The translations under genes were made by a program, and so were the position numbers. The notes beneath the pieces are model-generated. The model had not been told where the DNA came from. It saw only the letters and a list, made by a program, of their open reading frames with translations, and did not search any database. This document shows positions 55,322-64,000 of a DNA stretch of 64,000 bases, one piece after another (the stretch's first letter is position 1; each line of letters opens with the position of its first letter). The stretch comes from Actinernus sp. WN-2022 (taxonomy: Eukaryota > Cnidaria > Anthozoa > Actiniaria > Actinernidae): positions 1-64,000 of the forward strand of contig JAOWCC010001593.1 of NCBI GenBank assembly GCA_030867875.1, written 5' to 3'.

Positions 55322-55605
55322 TCAATACTTGAAGTCCCCCAGTGGGTAGCAATGAAGTTTGTCATGGTATAATATTCTAACGCTTATGTAACGCCGCCAT
55401 ATCACACCGGTAGTCGGATTAGCGTCATCGAAGAAGAACACAGTTGTGCAGTTGTGGTTGATGGCGTAGATTAACGGTCCACCGACTACACTGCTACTTC
55501 CATCTTCGGATAACACTGTCTGCTCCTTTTTTCCTCCGTGAGCACAACGATTCAAGTTCAAGTAGTAGTGTACCATTACCAAAGAAGATATAATTTGCCT
55601 TTGAC
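55322..55605 (-). CDS. Possible terminal exon of an unidentified host gene
   Basis: A minus-strand frame of 86 codons has balanced, protein-like composition (NRCAHGGKKEQTVLSEDGSS; NHNCTTVFFFDDANPTTGVI; HDKLHCYPLGDFKY, stop). A candidate acceptor (AATTCTGTCAAAG) lies at about 55,606. I recognise no domain. An overlapping frame (55,712-55,494; VGRFVYGKLASLVATLILSK) looks almost as good, so the exon call is weak. It could pair with the minus-strand candidates at 60.1-60.7 kb, with the minisatellite and its insertions lying in an intron. Confidence 0.3.
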
Positions 55606-55734
55606 AGAATTAAAGTCGCAACTAGTGATGCAAGCTTTCCATATACAAATCTTCCCACATGAACAGGGCCGCAGCTAGAGTTCCATGCAAAAACGATTGG
55701 CAGACGAGACAACGTTGATCATCCTAATTGTTTA

Positions 55735-55800
55735 TGCACGACTCTTACGCTACATCTACTTGTGTATGACTCTCACACTACATCTACTAGTGTATGACTC
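55735..55800. repeat. 28-bp minisatellite, block 1
   Basis: Units of CTACATCTACTAGTGTATGA followed by CTSYCACA. Interrupted at 55,801 by a MITE. Confidence 0.85.
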
Positions 55801-56124
55801 CCCCAAGGGGGGTACTCCTGTTTGTGACGTACGTATTATGTATGTGCCGCGGGGGTGGGTCAGGGTTTTGAGCTCAGTTTGGGCAGGTAGGGTCAGGGTT
55901 TTGACCTGATTTGGGCAGATCAGGGTCAGGATTTGAGTTTAATTTGGGTGCAGTCAGGGTCGGGTTTCAGAAGTTTTTAGGCATCAGAGTTTTTTGCCCC
56001 AAAAAGGGGGCAATCAGGGTTTTGGAGCTCGGATTTTGGGTCAAATAGGATCAGGGTTTGAGCCTCTTGGCGTCACATACATACCCATTTTTCATGTAAG
56101 TACACCCCCCATCCCCCCCCCGGA
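55801..56124. mobile_element. MITE in the minisatellite (copy 1)
   Basis: It begins GGGGGGTACTCCTGTTTGTG and ends CATGTAAGTACACCCCCC, with interior GGTCAGGGTTTTGAGCTCAG. It is the inverse of the copy at 58,229-58,796 and separates minisatellite blocks 1 and 2. Confidence 0.8.
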
Positions 56125-56493
56125 TAACTCCCACATTACATCTACTAGTGTATGATTCACACACTACATCTATACTAGTGTATGACTGCCACACTAAATC
56201 TACTAGTGTATGACTGCCACACTACACTCTACTGGTGTATGACTGCCACACTAAATCTACTAGTGTATGACTGCCACACTAAATCTACTAGTGTATGACT
56301 GCCACACTACATCTACTAGTGTATGACTGCCCTGACTGCCACACTACATCTACTAGTGTATGATTCACACACTACATCTATTAGTGTATGATTCACACAG
56401 TACATCTACTAGTGTATGACTGCCACACTACATCTACTAGTGTATGGCTGCCACACTACATTTACTTGTGTATATATGACTCTCACATTACAT
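56125..56493. repeat. 28-bp minisatellite, block 2
   Basis: About 13 units of ACATCTACTAGTGTATGACT plus GCCACACT, with variants. Confidence 0.9.
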
Positions 56494-56540
56494 AGAGGCA
56501 CATTAAGTCGCAGCGCCAAGATAGTGTAGGTGTTGCTCCC

Positions 56541-57964
56541 TTGAAGGTTAACAATAAGCTTTATAGTTCTAGCCAGGAGAAAGCATATATCCTTAATGAC
56601 CAGTTTAAGTCAGTCTTCACAACAGAAGATCTAACAAATATTCCAACTGTAATTAAAACTAATGTACCTAGCGTGTCTCGTATTACAGTTATCACAAAGG
56701 GTGTGTCCAATCTACTGGCTAAGTTAAACCCCTCAAAGGTATCTGGTCCGGACCAAATTTATATCCATCTACTGAAAATTGCTGGAAATGTCATAGCGCC
56801 AGTATTTCGGGTCATCTATCAACAGTCTTTGGATAGCGGAAACTTGCCCTTAGATTGGACACATGCCTTCGTGGCTCCAGTTTATAGGAATGGTTCTCGT
56901 TCTGATCCATCAAATTATCGACCCATTTCACTAACATGTGTTCTATGCAAGACCATAGAGCACATCATCTTTACTAAGATTATGAGTCATTTAGATCAAT
57001 TTTCATTGATATCACCTCTTCAACACGGGTTTCGCAAGGGTTTCTCCTGTGAATTCCAGCTTGTCTCTACCATTCATGATTTTCTAGAAATTTTGACGGT
57101 GGTATTCAGACCGACCTCATCTTACTCGATTTTTCTAAAGCTTTCGATTTCGTTCCGCATCAGAGATTGCTGTCTAAACTTGCTTCTTACGGTCTTGATA
57201 ATCATACCTTATCGTGGATAAAAGGCTTTCTAGAAAACCGAACCCAAGTGACCGTCATCGACGGTGATTTTTCCAACGTATGTGCAGTTACCTCAGGTGT
57301 ACCCAAACTGTTCGCTGACGACTGCATAGTTTACCTGGAACTGTAGACTGCTTTTTCTCCTCTGCAACTTCAATACGACTTGAACGCACTGTCGACATGG
57401 GCTGAGAAATGGCAAATGCGTTTTAATTGCACGAAATGTTTTTCTATGCACATTTCTCGTTCCAAATCTCCAATTAAAACCACGTACTCTAAACGGGACA
57501 GCACTTAAGGAATCTAACCTCCAGCAGTATTTAGGTGTTTTCTTCTCATCCGACTTGCGTTTTAACAATCACTGCGCATACGTGTCTAATAAGAGTAGTC
57601 GGACTTTAGATTTTCTTTCTAGAAATTTCTATCATTGTTCCCGCGAGGTCAAATCCAAATTATATCTCAGCCTCGTACGGCCTACTATGGAATATGCTTG
57701 CATGGCGTGGGATCCTTACACACATCGAAATTCAAATTTACTTAAGATCCAACGAAGAGCTGCGCGTTTTGTACACAGGGATTACTCCAGAGTCCAGTGT
57801 TGGTGCTATGCTCATAAACCTAGAATGGCCCTTACTTTCAGTGCGTCGCGAATGTCTCCGTCTGAACTTTATGTGTAAGACTTCTCATGGTTTTAACGCA
57901 ACTGCATGACCTTAACGACTATCTCACACTTGCATCAAAGTCAGTCACACGCCGTAAACACAAC
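56541..57964 (+). pseudogene. LINE reverse transcriptase, broken
   Basis: A 226-codon frame reads NNKLYSSSQEKAYILNDQFK, KLNPSKVSGPDQIYIHLLKI, DPSNYRPISLTCVLCKTIEH and SPLQHGFRKGFSCEFQL. After a shift at about 57,100, motif A appears as LILLDFSKAFDFVPHQRLLS, then SGVP. About 20 residues between SGVP and KLFADDCIVYL are missing (the QG..LGPLLF..Y part), a small deletion. The thumb continues with YDLNALSTWAEKWQMRFN, RFNNHCAYVSNKSSRTLDF, RPTMEYACMAWDPYTHRNSN and LKIQRRAARFVHRDYS. The C-terminal WNALPEDLVMSPNMDTFSKK lies beyond the inserted element at about 59,570. Clearly inactive. Confidence 0.8.
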
Positions 57965-59507
57965 TTTACACTCGTTCTCAATAACACGTGCAGGTTCGAA
58001 ACGAAACTCCTGACTTCGAAGTCGTTTCTGGTGGATGTCAATCAAACGGTTTCCATGGAGTTTGAAGTGAACCGTTGTGTGAGTAAATTCGGGAAACTAG
58101 CATTTTATAAACATGGCAAAGTCTTTCCCAAAGTCGCTTAGATGGAGAGTAATCATGCTTAGAGCCAAGGTTTGCAAAATAGGGAAATCACATAAACTTT
58201 CACTGGAGTGTGTGAGCGAGCGGTTTGTGCCCGGGGGGGGGGGGGGGTACTTACATGAAAAATGGGTATGTATGTGAGGCCAAGAGGCTCAAACCCTGAC
58301 CCTGTTTGACCGAATCCGAGCTCCAAAACCCTGATTGCCCCCTTTTTGGGAAAAAAAAAACTGAATGCCCCTTCTTTAAATTGTTTTCAAAACAAGGTCG
58401 GATATATATCCCGGCCGGTATACCGCGTACCGGGATTGCATGCAAAATTCGGAACATTTCAAGTCGGGACGTGGCATTGGGTAAACAAATCAGCAGATGA
58501 AGTACATAGATAAGTACTGAAGTACGGGAACCTCAGTGCTTGCATGTGGGCAGGCGATCAAAATGCGGCAACAGAATGTCTTTTTTTGACATAGTAGCTA
58601 AAAAAAAACCTAACTGCCTAAAAAAATACTGAACCCCGACCCTGACTGCACCCACATTATCTCAAATCCTGACCCTGATCTGCCCAAATCAGGCCAAAAC
58701 CCTGACCCTACCTGCCCAAACGGAGCTCAAAACCCTGACCCACCTGGGCGGCACATACATAATACGTCACAAACAGGAGTACCCCCCCCGGGGGTTTGTG
58801 TATAAGATCAAAATAGGGAAATCGCATAAACTTTATGTGTGAGCGAGCGGTTTGTGTATAAGAAATCTGATTGTTTATATAGCTTCAAAGGTCTTGGAAA
58901 AAGAATTATAGTTATTTTTATTCATCCAGTTGCAGATATGCTCCTTATAAGAGGTTTTATCGAGCAATACCCTCGAGCTCTACCTCGACGAGCTCCAGGC
59001 ATGGCCAACATTCGACAGGGGAAAAAAAAAATTGAAACTCTCAGGACATGGATTATCGGCAATGCTCTCCACTCTCGACTGACATTTCGGTGAGGAATTC
59101 AAGTAAAAAACAATCGTTTTTCGGCTTAGTATCCGCCATTTCTCTACCTATGTCGCCTCAAATTACTTACGATTTCGTTGACCTCCTACACTATTTATGT
59201 TTCCTCCACATCTGGGAGTTGTATACCCTGGATACCAGAGGCTCGAAATCGTCGGGGCGAGCGAAGCGAGACCAGCACGCAAAACAAAACTCCTTCGGGG
59301 AATCAAAACACTTTCGATCGCGGCACATTACAGTATATTCGTACCTGAGCCCCTCTGGAACCAGGGTAGGAGTTGTATGGCGACGTTTTATTTAGCATGC
59401 AGACCAGTGTTGCCATAGAAATATAGTTGAGTGACATCCACCAAATTGACGTTTTCCGTTGGAAATTCAATTTCGAACCTGCACGTGTTATTGAGAACGA
59501 GTGTAAA
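57965..59507. mobile_element. 1.5-kb TIR element inside the LINE
   Basis: TTTACACTCGTTCTCAATAA at the left is mirrored at the right end, with TIRs of at least 37 bp that continue with weaker pairing (GTGGATGTCA). The LINE protein resumes on the far side. Flanks AACACAAC / TACAAACAT are similar but not an exact duplication. A MITE (58,229-58,796) is nested within it. The remaining interior shows no transposase. Confidence 0.75.
58229..58796. mobile_element. MITE copy 2, inverted and longer
   Basis: It starts CCCGGGGGG...TACTTACATG and ends CACAAACAGGAGTACCCCCC. Repeated CCCTGACCC words mirror copy 1. It has about 240 bp of additional interior. Confidence 0.8.
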
Positions 59508-59720
59508 TACAAACATATTTCGACTCGGACCGATGTTTTTAAATTCTTTCTTTCTCAGGACTATTCCCATCTGGAATGCTCTTCCAGAGGATTTAGTTAT
59601 GTCCCCTAACATGGATACATTTTCTAAAAAAAATAGGCTTTCCAAAACAACATGCATAATAATGACTAGTAATACATACTTATGTCTGACTCAATCATAT
59701 CATTATTATTTATCATAACC
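59508..59720 (+). pseudogene. LINE RT C-terminus after the inserted element
   Basis: Frames give HISTRTDVFKFF, then FFLRTIPIWNALPEDLVMSP and DTFSKK, the normal end of this kind of RT. Shifted and separated from 57,964. Confidence 0.7.
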
Positions 59721-59875
59721 ATATGTTTGTATTAACTCGACTGAATTTATATGTAAGTCTTAAATAGACACCGTATTTTCTAAATATATGTAATGTCATT
59801 CACTGTCTGCCACTATCGGTTTTGTAATGCAATAAGCTTTACCGATTAAACATATAGATAGAGATTAAATATACA

Positions 59876-60117
59876 ATACATCTATTAGTGTATGACTGCC
59901 ACACTACATCTACTTGTGTATGACTGCCACACTACCGGCTACTAGTGTACGAGTCCCACACTACATCTACTATATAGTGTATGACTTCAACACTACATCT
60001 ACTTGTGTATGACTGCAACACTACATCTACTTGTGTATATATGACTTCCACACTACATCTACTAGTGTGTGACTTCCAATTACATCTTCTAGTGTATGAC
60101 TGCCACATTACATCCAG
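59876..60117. repeat. 28-bp minisatellite, block 3
   Basis: Continuation of the array after the LINE insertion, about nine units with variants such as TACATCTACTTGTGTATGAC. Confidence 0.88.
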
Positions 60118-60149
60118 ATGTAGAACATGATCGCATGAAAGACTAACCC

Positions 60150-60236
60150 AGAGGAGGCACGTGGTCCAGGTTTGATACTTTCTTCTTAAGAGCCTCCAAA
60201 CTCGGAAACTCAACTCCATACACGGAAACTTTCTGA
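60150..60236 (-). CDS. Possible internal exon of an unidentified host gene
   Basis: The minus-strand stretch between TTTCAG and a GTTAGT donor encodes KVSVYGVEFPSLEALKKKVS then NLDHVPPL in one open frame. The borders and composition look exonic. No domain is recognised, and phases do not join cleanly to the other candidates, so the gene model is uncertain. Confidence 0.35.
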
Positions 60237-60604
60237 AATTAAAAACGTCTTGTTATTTATCTGACAAACATTCTTGGGCTAGGACTTATCTGCACTATAT
60301 AAAAACTATATGAAATACTATATATACATTTAGACAATCAACAGTGGGAAACGCGCGCTCTGATTGGTCGATAGCCATATGCTGTTAGAGTTGACATCAC
60401 ATTTTGGGTCTGTTCTTATGGATGTACAGATGACGTTATTAACAATGCATGGATACAGTAGAAACATAATGTCAAGAGCGGGAATAAAAGGCACGCAGAT
60501 GACTAATATAAAGAGTATTTTTACCGTGTATATGCTGTTTTTCGGGACGTACACAAATACAGAATGGTGTCCTTTTATGCTGCCTCGTTTACATATCAAT
60601 ATTC

Positions 60605-60693
60605 TCAATGCTGAGCCGGGATAGAACAGCTCAAAAAGGAGAACACCAGCCAAGCCAAGGAACACGAGAAGCAAAGTAATGGCTGTATACAGA
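60605..60693 (-). CDS. Possible transmembrane-segment exon
   Basis: After an acceptor-like CTTCTTTTCCATCAG the minus strand encodes LYTAITLLLVFLGLAGVLLF and then ELFYPGSALRILI, before a GTAAAC donor-like site. This is a good membrane helix. If it belongs to the exon at 60,150-60,236 the product would be a membrane protein, but phase 1 at the donor conflicts with that acceptor. Confidence 0.3.
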
Positions 60694-60799
60694 GCTGATG
60701 GAAAAGAAGTCAAATGAAACTACGGTTACATTAAGGACTTTAATTCCCTTCTTCCTTCCCACGGCAAGAGAGAGAGAAAGGAAGACACCTTCGCCGGTG

Positions 60800-60896
60800 C
60801 AATCTCGTTCCCAGAGCCCGCGCGTTTTTCGGTCAGCGGTGACGTATCTTGGCGCTGTCCAAAAGATCGCGGGCTAGCTCTGGGAACGAGATTGTT
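60800..60896. mobile_element. 97-bp hairpin MITE
   Basis: CAATCTCGTTCCCAGAGC and GCTCTGGGAACGAGATTG form its ends. GCCGGTG is present on both sides (60,793-60,799 and 60,897-60,903), apart from two extra T on the right. Confidence 0.8.
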
Positions 60897-60903
60897 GCCG
60901 GTG

Positions 60904-61164
60904 TAGTACGCTTTCTTTGTCGCGCATTCGTTTGGATTACTTAGCCACCCTGTCATAATCATCCACGCGTGACTGCGAATCAACTAACGTGGCCTCAAAT
61001 AATATAAGCAATGTGTTGTGTTGTGTTTTCCCATGCGCATTACGCATTCCCGGTAAAGATCGGTTTCAAAACTTGTTTGGTTCTTCAACGGTTATAGACG
61101 GCAGTGCGTCGTACACTGGCTGCAGGTCTTTCTTTTCTCTCTCTCTCTCTCGCCGTGGTCTCTA
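60904..61164. other. No feature except a short (CT)n
   Basis: CTCTCTCTCTCTCTCTC at about 61,137-61,151. Nothing else supported. Confidence 0.5.
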
Positions 61165-61439
61165 GCTGGGAAGGACTTTAGGAAAACACGACGGTAACGT
61201 CTACGACGACGGCTTAAAACATTAGGCTTAATGCTCCACTTGAAATACACGTAGTGGGCTACATTTTGACCGTCGTCGTGAAAACCATACGTCTTTCGTT
61301 CATTATGCGTTTCGAAGATGTGGATGTGAAACGTTTAATGGTGAATAAAGGAAACAGTCAACACCAAATTTCGGGAGAAAACACTTTTCTACATCCGTTG
61401 TGACGGCCGTCTCCCTCCTGGTTTCTTAAAGTCCCTAAT
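61165..61439. mobile_element. MITE, same family as 21,673-22,004
   Basis: The right end CTTAAAGTCCCTAATAAT and left AGGACTTTAGGAAAACACGA are diverged inverted termini. The interior shares CGAAATTTGGTGTTGAC-like and AAAACATTAGGCTTAA-like text with the other copy. Confidence 0.65.
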
Positions 61440-61444
61440 AATAT

Positions 61445-62960
61445 GTCGTCACGACGTTCCAGGACCGGATTCGGTAGGTTTGTTGCAACAAATTGTTTAT
61501 CGAAAAAGGGTATAATACCATTCGTTTTTTACGTTTTGGTTTAATAACTATGAATAAACTAGATGCGATGTTTCGCTGTCCATAAGAAGAAAACTGCTGG
61601 ATAGAATGAACAGACAATGATAGTAATAACATCTGCATTTTAAATCGCAAAATGTAGCTACATGTAGCTCTGGCATATCGACATAAATTCTTACCATGAA
61701 AGCCGCATTTTGAAACATTTTTTTTTAATTATTAGAGATAAAAAGTAGTTTGGGTAAGAACCAACTTGTAAGCTATACACCCATGTCAAAAAGGTTGTTA
61801 CTGAAATGGTACACTAGGCCCTCCAAGGCCGAAATGGATTGTGGATGTAAGTCAAAAGTCTGGGGAATTTGTTTGTTTTGGAGTGAATAATTGTAGGACA
61901 GATATAAATGGTTTCCATCTAAATCCAATTTCGAACCAAACTGTAGTTTATCCTATTTCTTGTCTCAGTACGTCCTATATCTTATTGACTGTGTTCCATG
62001 TTGTGTGGGCAATATTTCCTGGGAAGTTTTAGATTTAGACTTTCGCAAATGCCTTCCCTGCACTTTCTGGTCATGTTTTGTGTATTTCGACAGCTCCTCA
62101 AGCCCAACACTCATTTGTAATAAGACAAGTAGGCTGTAAAATGTGTAGGCCCGGGCCTACAGGCCTATGTCCTATTGACTATGTCCCATGTACTACACCT
62201 TTTTTTGAAAGAACACTTATATGTCTAACAAAGACCAGAGCAATCCGAATGGATCATAAATATCCAAGTTGTTGCCATGTAATCTGTAATGCCTACCTCG
62301 TCTCGACCTCTTTCTCTCCTCCTTCAGCTTGCACATCAGCGTCATTTGTAAGTGATCGTACATGTTTTCTATCTCGTAAGTGAGTTGTTTGCTAACAACT
62401 CCCAACACGATACACACGAAACACTAAAATGACTCACGAAAGATGGCGTTAGAATATTTAACAATTAGACTGCGAGCTCGAGGTTTCTATTATACAAATA
62501 GAGTGATAATGACCGTGTCCGGCCCGGACATCTAATATAAAGGTCTCTCACCGTGGCATAGACTTGCTCCAAGTCGAACTCGCTGAGTCACTGGGTAAGC
62601 GATTACTGGGCCAAAAATCGAGCGCGAGAATCGAAGGGAGAGGCGAGTTCGACTTGTTTCACTTGCAGGAAATTGAATCGTGGGATTATGTTTTGGCGCG
62701 AAAACACGTTTAAGGGTCGGAGCTTACATTTAGCGCCTTTGACAAACTCTTTCTGAGTACAATCAAATTCTAAATACCACATTCACGGTCGACTGACTTG
62801 ACACGTCAACATACATGCCTGAAGAATTGACGCTTTGTGATCTTAGTACGTCATAAGCCACGCCTCGGGTTGAAAAATTAACCGGTAAATTTGGCGCGCT
62901 GCAAGTGGGAAAAGTCCTTCGTGCGGGGGGCTAAGAAGGAATTTGAGAAAGTCTAATAGA
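61445..62960. other. No supported gene
   Basis: Several short frames lack recognisable domains. A short inverted repeat (CAAGTCGAACTCGC / GCGAGTTCGACTTG) lies at about 62,569-62,660. Confidence 0.4.
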
Positions 62961-62964
62961 GTGT

Positions 62965-64000
62965 GTCGGTCGAGGAAATTTGATGTTCTTAAAACTTATA
63001 TGCTAGTTTTAAGAACATCAAATTTCCAAGGGAAACTATCAGCCATTATATAGTTTACCACAAAATTATGGCGCGCGCCCATTGGCTGAAAGCGATCACG
63101 TGAGGTGATAGTTGTCGTCGCGTCCGCGGTTGCAAACTATCACGCGTTATAGTTCACCACATTTTTTTGCGCGCGCTCATTGGCTAAAAGCGATCACGTG
63201 ACGTGATAGTTGTCGTCCGCGGTTGCAAACTATCAGGCGTTATAGTTCACCACAATTTTCGCGCGCGCTCATTGGCTGAAAGAGATCACGTGACGTGATA
63301 GTTGTCGTCCGCGGATGCAAACTATCAGGCGATAGTGCCCGCTGAGAGCGGAAGACAATTTTGTGATGAACAATAACGACAAATAGACTGTGTTTGTCTC
63401 GGAACTATCGGCTGATAGTTTCCCTTGGAAATTTGATGTTCTTAAAACTAGCATATAAGCCCTCGAACTTCGTTCTCGGGCTTATATTTGTTTTAAGAAC
63501 ATCAAATTTCCGCGGGCAACTATCAGCCGATAGTTCCTCGACGGACACAGTCTATTTGTATATTATAGTTCACCACAATTTTTGTGCGCGCTCATTGGCT
63601 AAAAGCGATCACGTGACATGATAGTTGTCGTCCTCGGATGAAAACTATCAGGCGATAGTGCCCGCTGAGAGTTGAAAACAATTTTCTGATGAACAATAAC
63701 GACAAACAGACTGTGTTTGTCTCGGAACTATCGGCTGATAGTTTCCCTTGGAAATTTGATGTTCTTAAAACTAGGATATAAGCCCTCGAACTTCGTTCTC
63801 GTGCTTACATTTGTTTTAAGAACATCAAATTTCCGCGGGCAACTATCAGCGGATAGTTCCTCGACGGACACAGTCTATTTGTATAATAGTTCCGAGACAG
63901 ACACAGTCTATTTGCGTTATTGTTCAACACAAAATTGTATTTCGTGCTCAGCGGGCACTACCGCCGCGGACGACAACTATCACGTCACGTGATCGCTTTT
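62965..64000. repeat. Cluster of foldback repeats with CACGTGA-rich subunits
   Basis: Unit A (about 95 bp: TTCACCACAATTTT, GCGCGCTCATTGGCT, AAAGCGATCACGTGACGTGA, TAGTTGTCGTCCGCGG) occurs near 63,052, 63,150, 63,240 and 63,567. Unit B is a palindrome of about 165 bp around GGAACTATCGGCTGATAGTT and GAAATTTGATGTTCTTAAAA with their complements, at 63,400-63,560 and 63,712-63,880, with a partial one at 62,965-63,040. The order A-B-A-B suggests a duplication of about 315 bp. It continues past the window. Confidence 0.85.

Larger units (their letters stand above)
56494..59875 (+). mobile_element. LINE inserted in the minisatellite, itself interrupted
   Basis: The RT-coding body is 56,541-57,964 and, after an inserted TIR element, 59,508-59,720. 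An AT-rich 3' region ends near AAATATACAA. The same 28-bp minisatellite flanks it on both sides. Confidence 0.7.

Overview
The window is eukaryotic nuclear DNA: the one convincing host gene has introns with GT-AG borders, tRNA-derived SINEs carry Pol III boxes, and most sequence is interspersed repeats. Secreted EF-hand proteins, Crypton-like recombinase fragments, PHD-EN-RT LINEs and CXC/PIN-type transposon genes point to a marine invertebrate, most likely an anthozoan cnidarian such as a stony coral. The taxon is inferred from family resemblance only.

Layout. 0-15.7 kb is a graveyard of non-LTR retrotransposons. An old minus-strand LINE was split by a younger plus-strand PHD-EN-RT LINE (4.77-9.20 kb). 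A 438-bp MITE sits in a repeat whose empty site survives near 2.3 kb. 16.2-18.1 kb is a three-exon gene for a secreted two-EF-hand protein of 129 residues. 18.4-27.2 kb holds a perfect 96-bp palindrome, a Crypton-like recombinase fragment, a 2,376-bp Mutator-like element with a 9-bp target duplication, minisatellites, LINE pieces and a SINE.

27,235-53,814 is the centrepiece: a 26.6-kb element between an exact 9-bp direct repeat, with terminal inverted repeats of about 5.1 and 4.2 kb. Each arm has a 29-bp palindrome 14 bp from its tip, about 1.3 kb of unique sequence, and a tandem array of about 360-bp units. The core carries four co-directional minus-strand genes: a zinc ribbon, a small basic SAP/Rho-N-like protein, a large family B DNA polymerase with N-terminal C2HC and nuclease-like modules, and an intact F-box/ankyrin-like protein. 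Similar promoter-like sequence (TTAGAG followed by an ATATA box) precedes these genes. I see no transposase, integrase, capsid or packaging ATPase. The polymerase is broken by a 5.9-kb nested DNA transposon (CXC/PIN-nuclease gene, itself carrying a TTAA-flanked 1.9-kb foldback), by a short LINE tail and by one in-frame TGA. A 5.06-kb L1/Tx1-like LINE with a 14-bp duplication has landed in the tandem promoter-like repeat.

53.8-64.0 kb is mixed: possible exons of an unidentified minus-strand host gene around a 28-bp minisatellite that has been split by a MITE and by a LINE, the LINE itself carrying a further TIR element and another MITE; then small MITEs; and a cluster of foldback repeats with CACGTGA motifs that runs off the window.

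The polymerase element may replicate its own ends using its polymerase while relying on a transposase in trans. That is inference; the boundaries, inverted repeats, duplications and gene motifs are read directly from the sequence.
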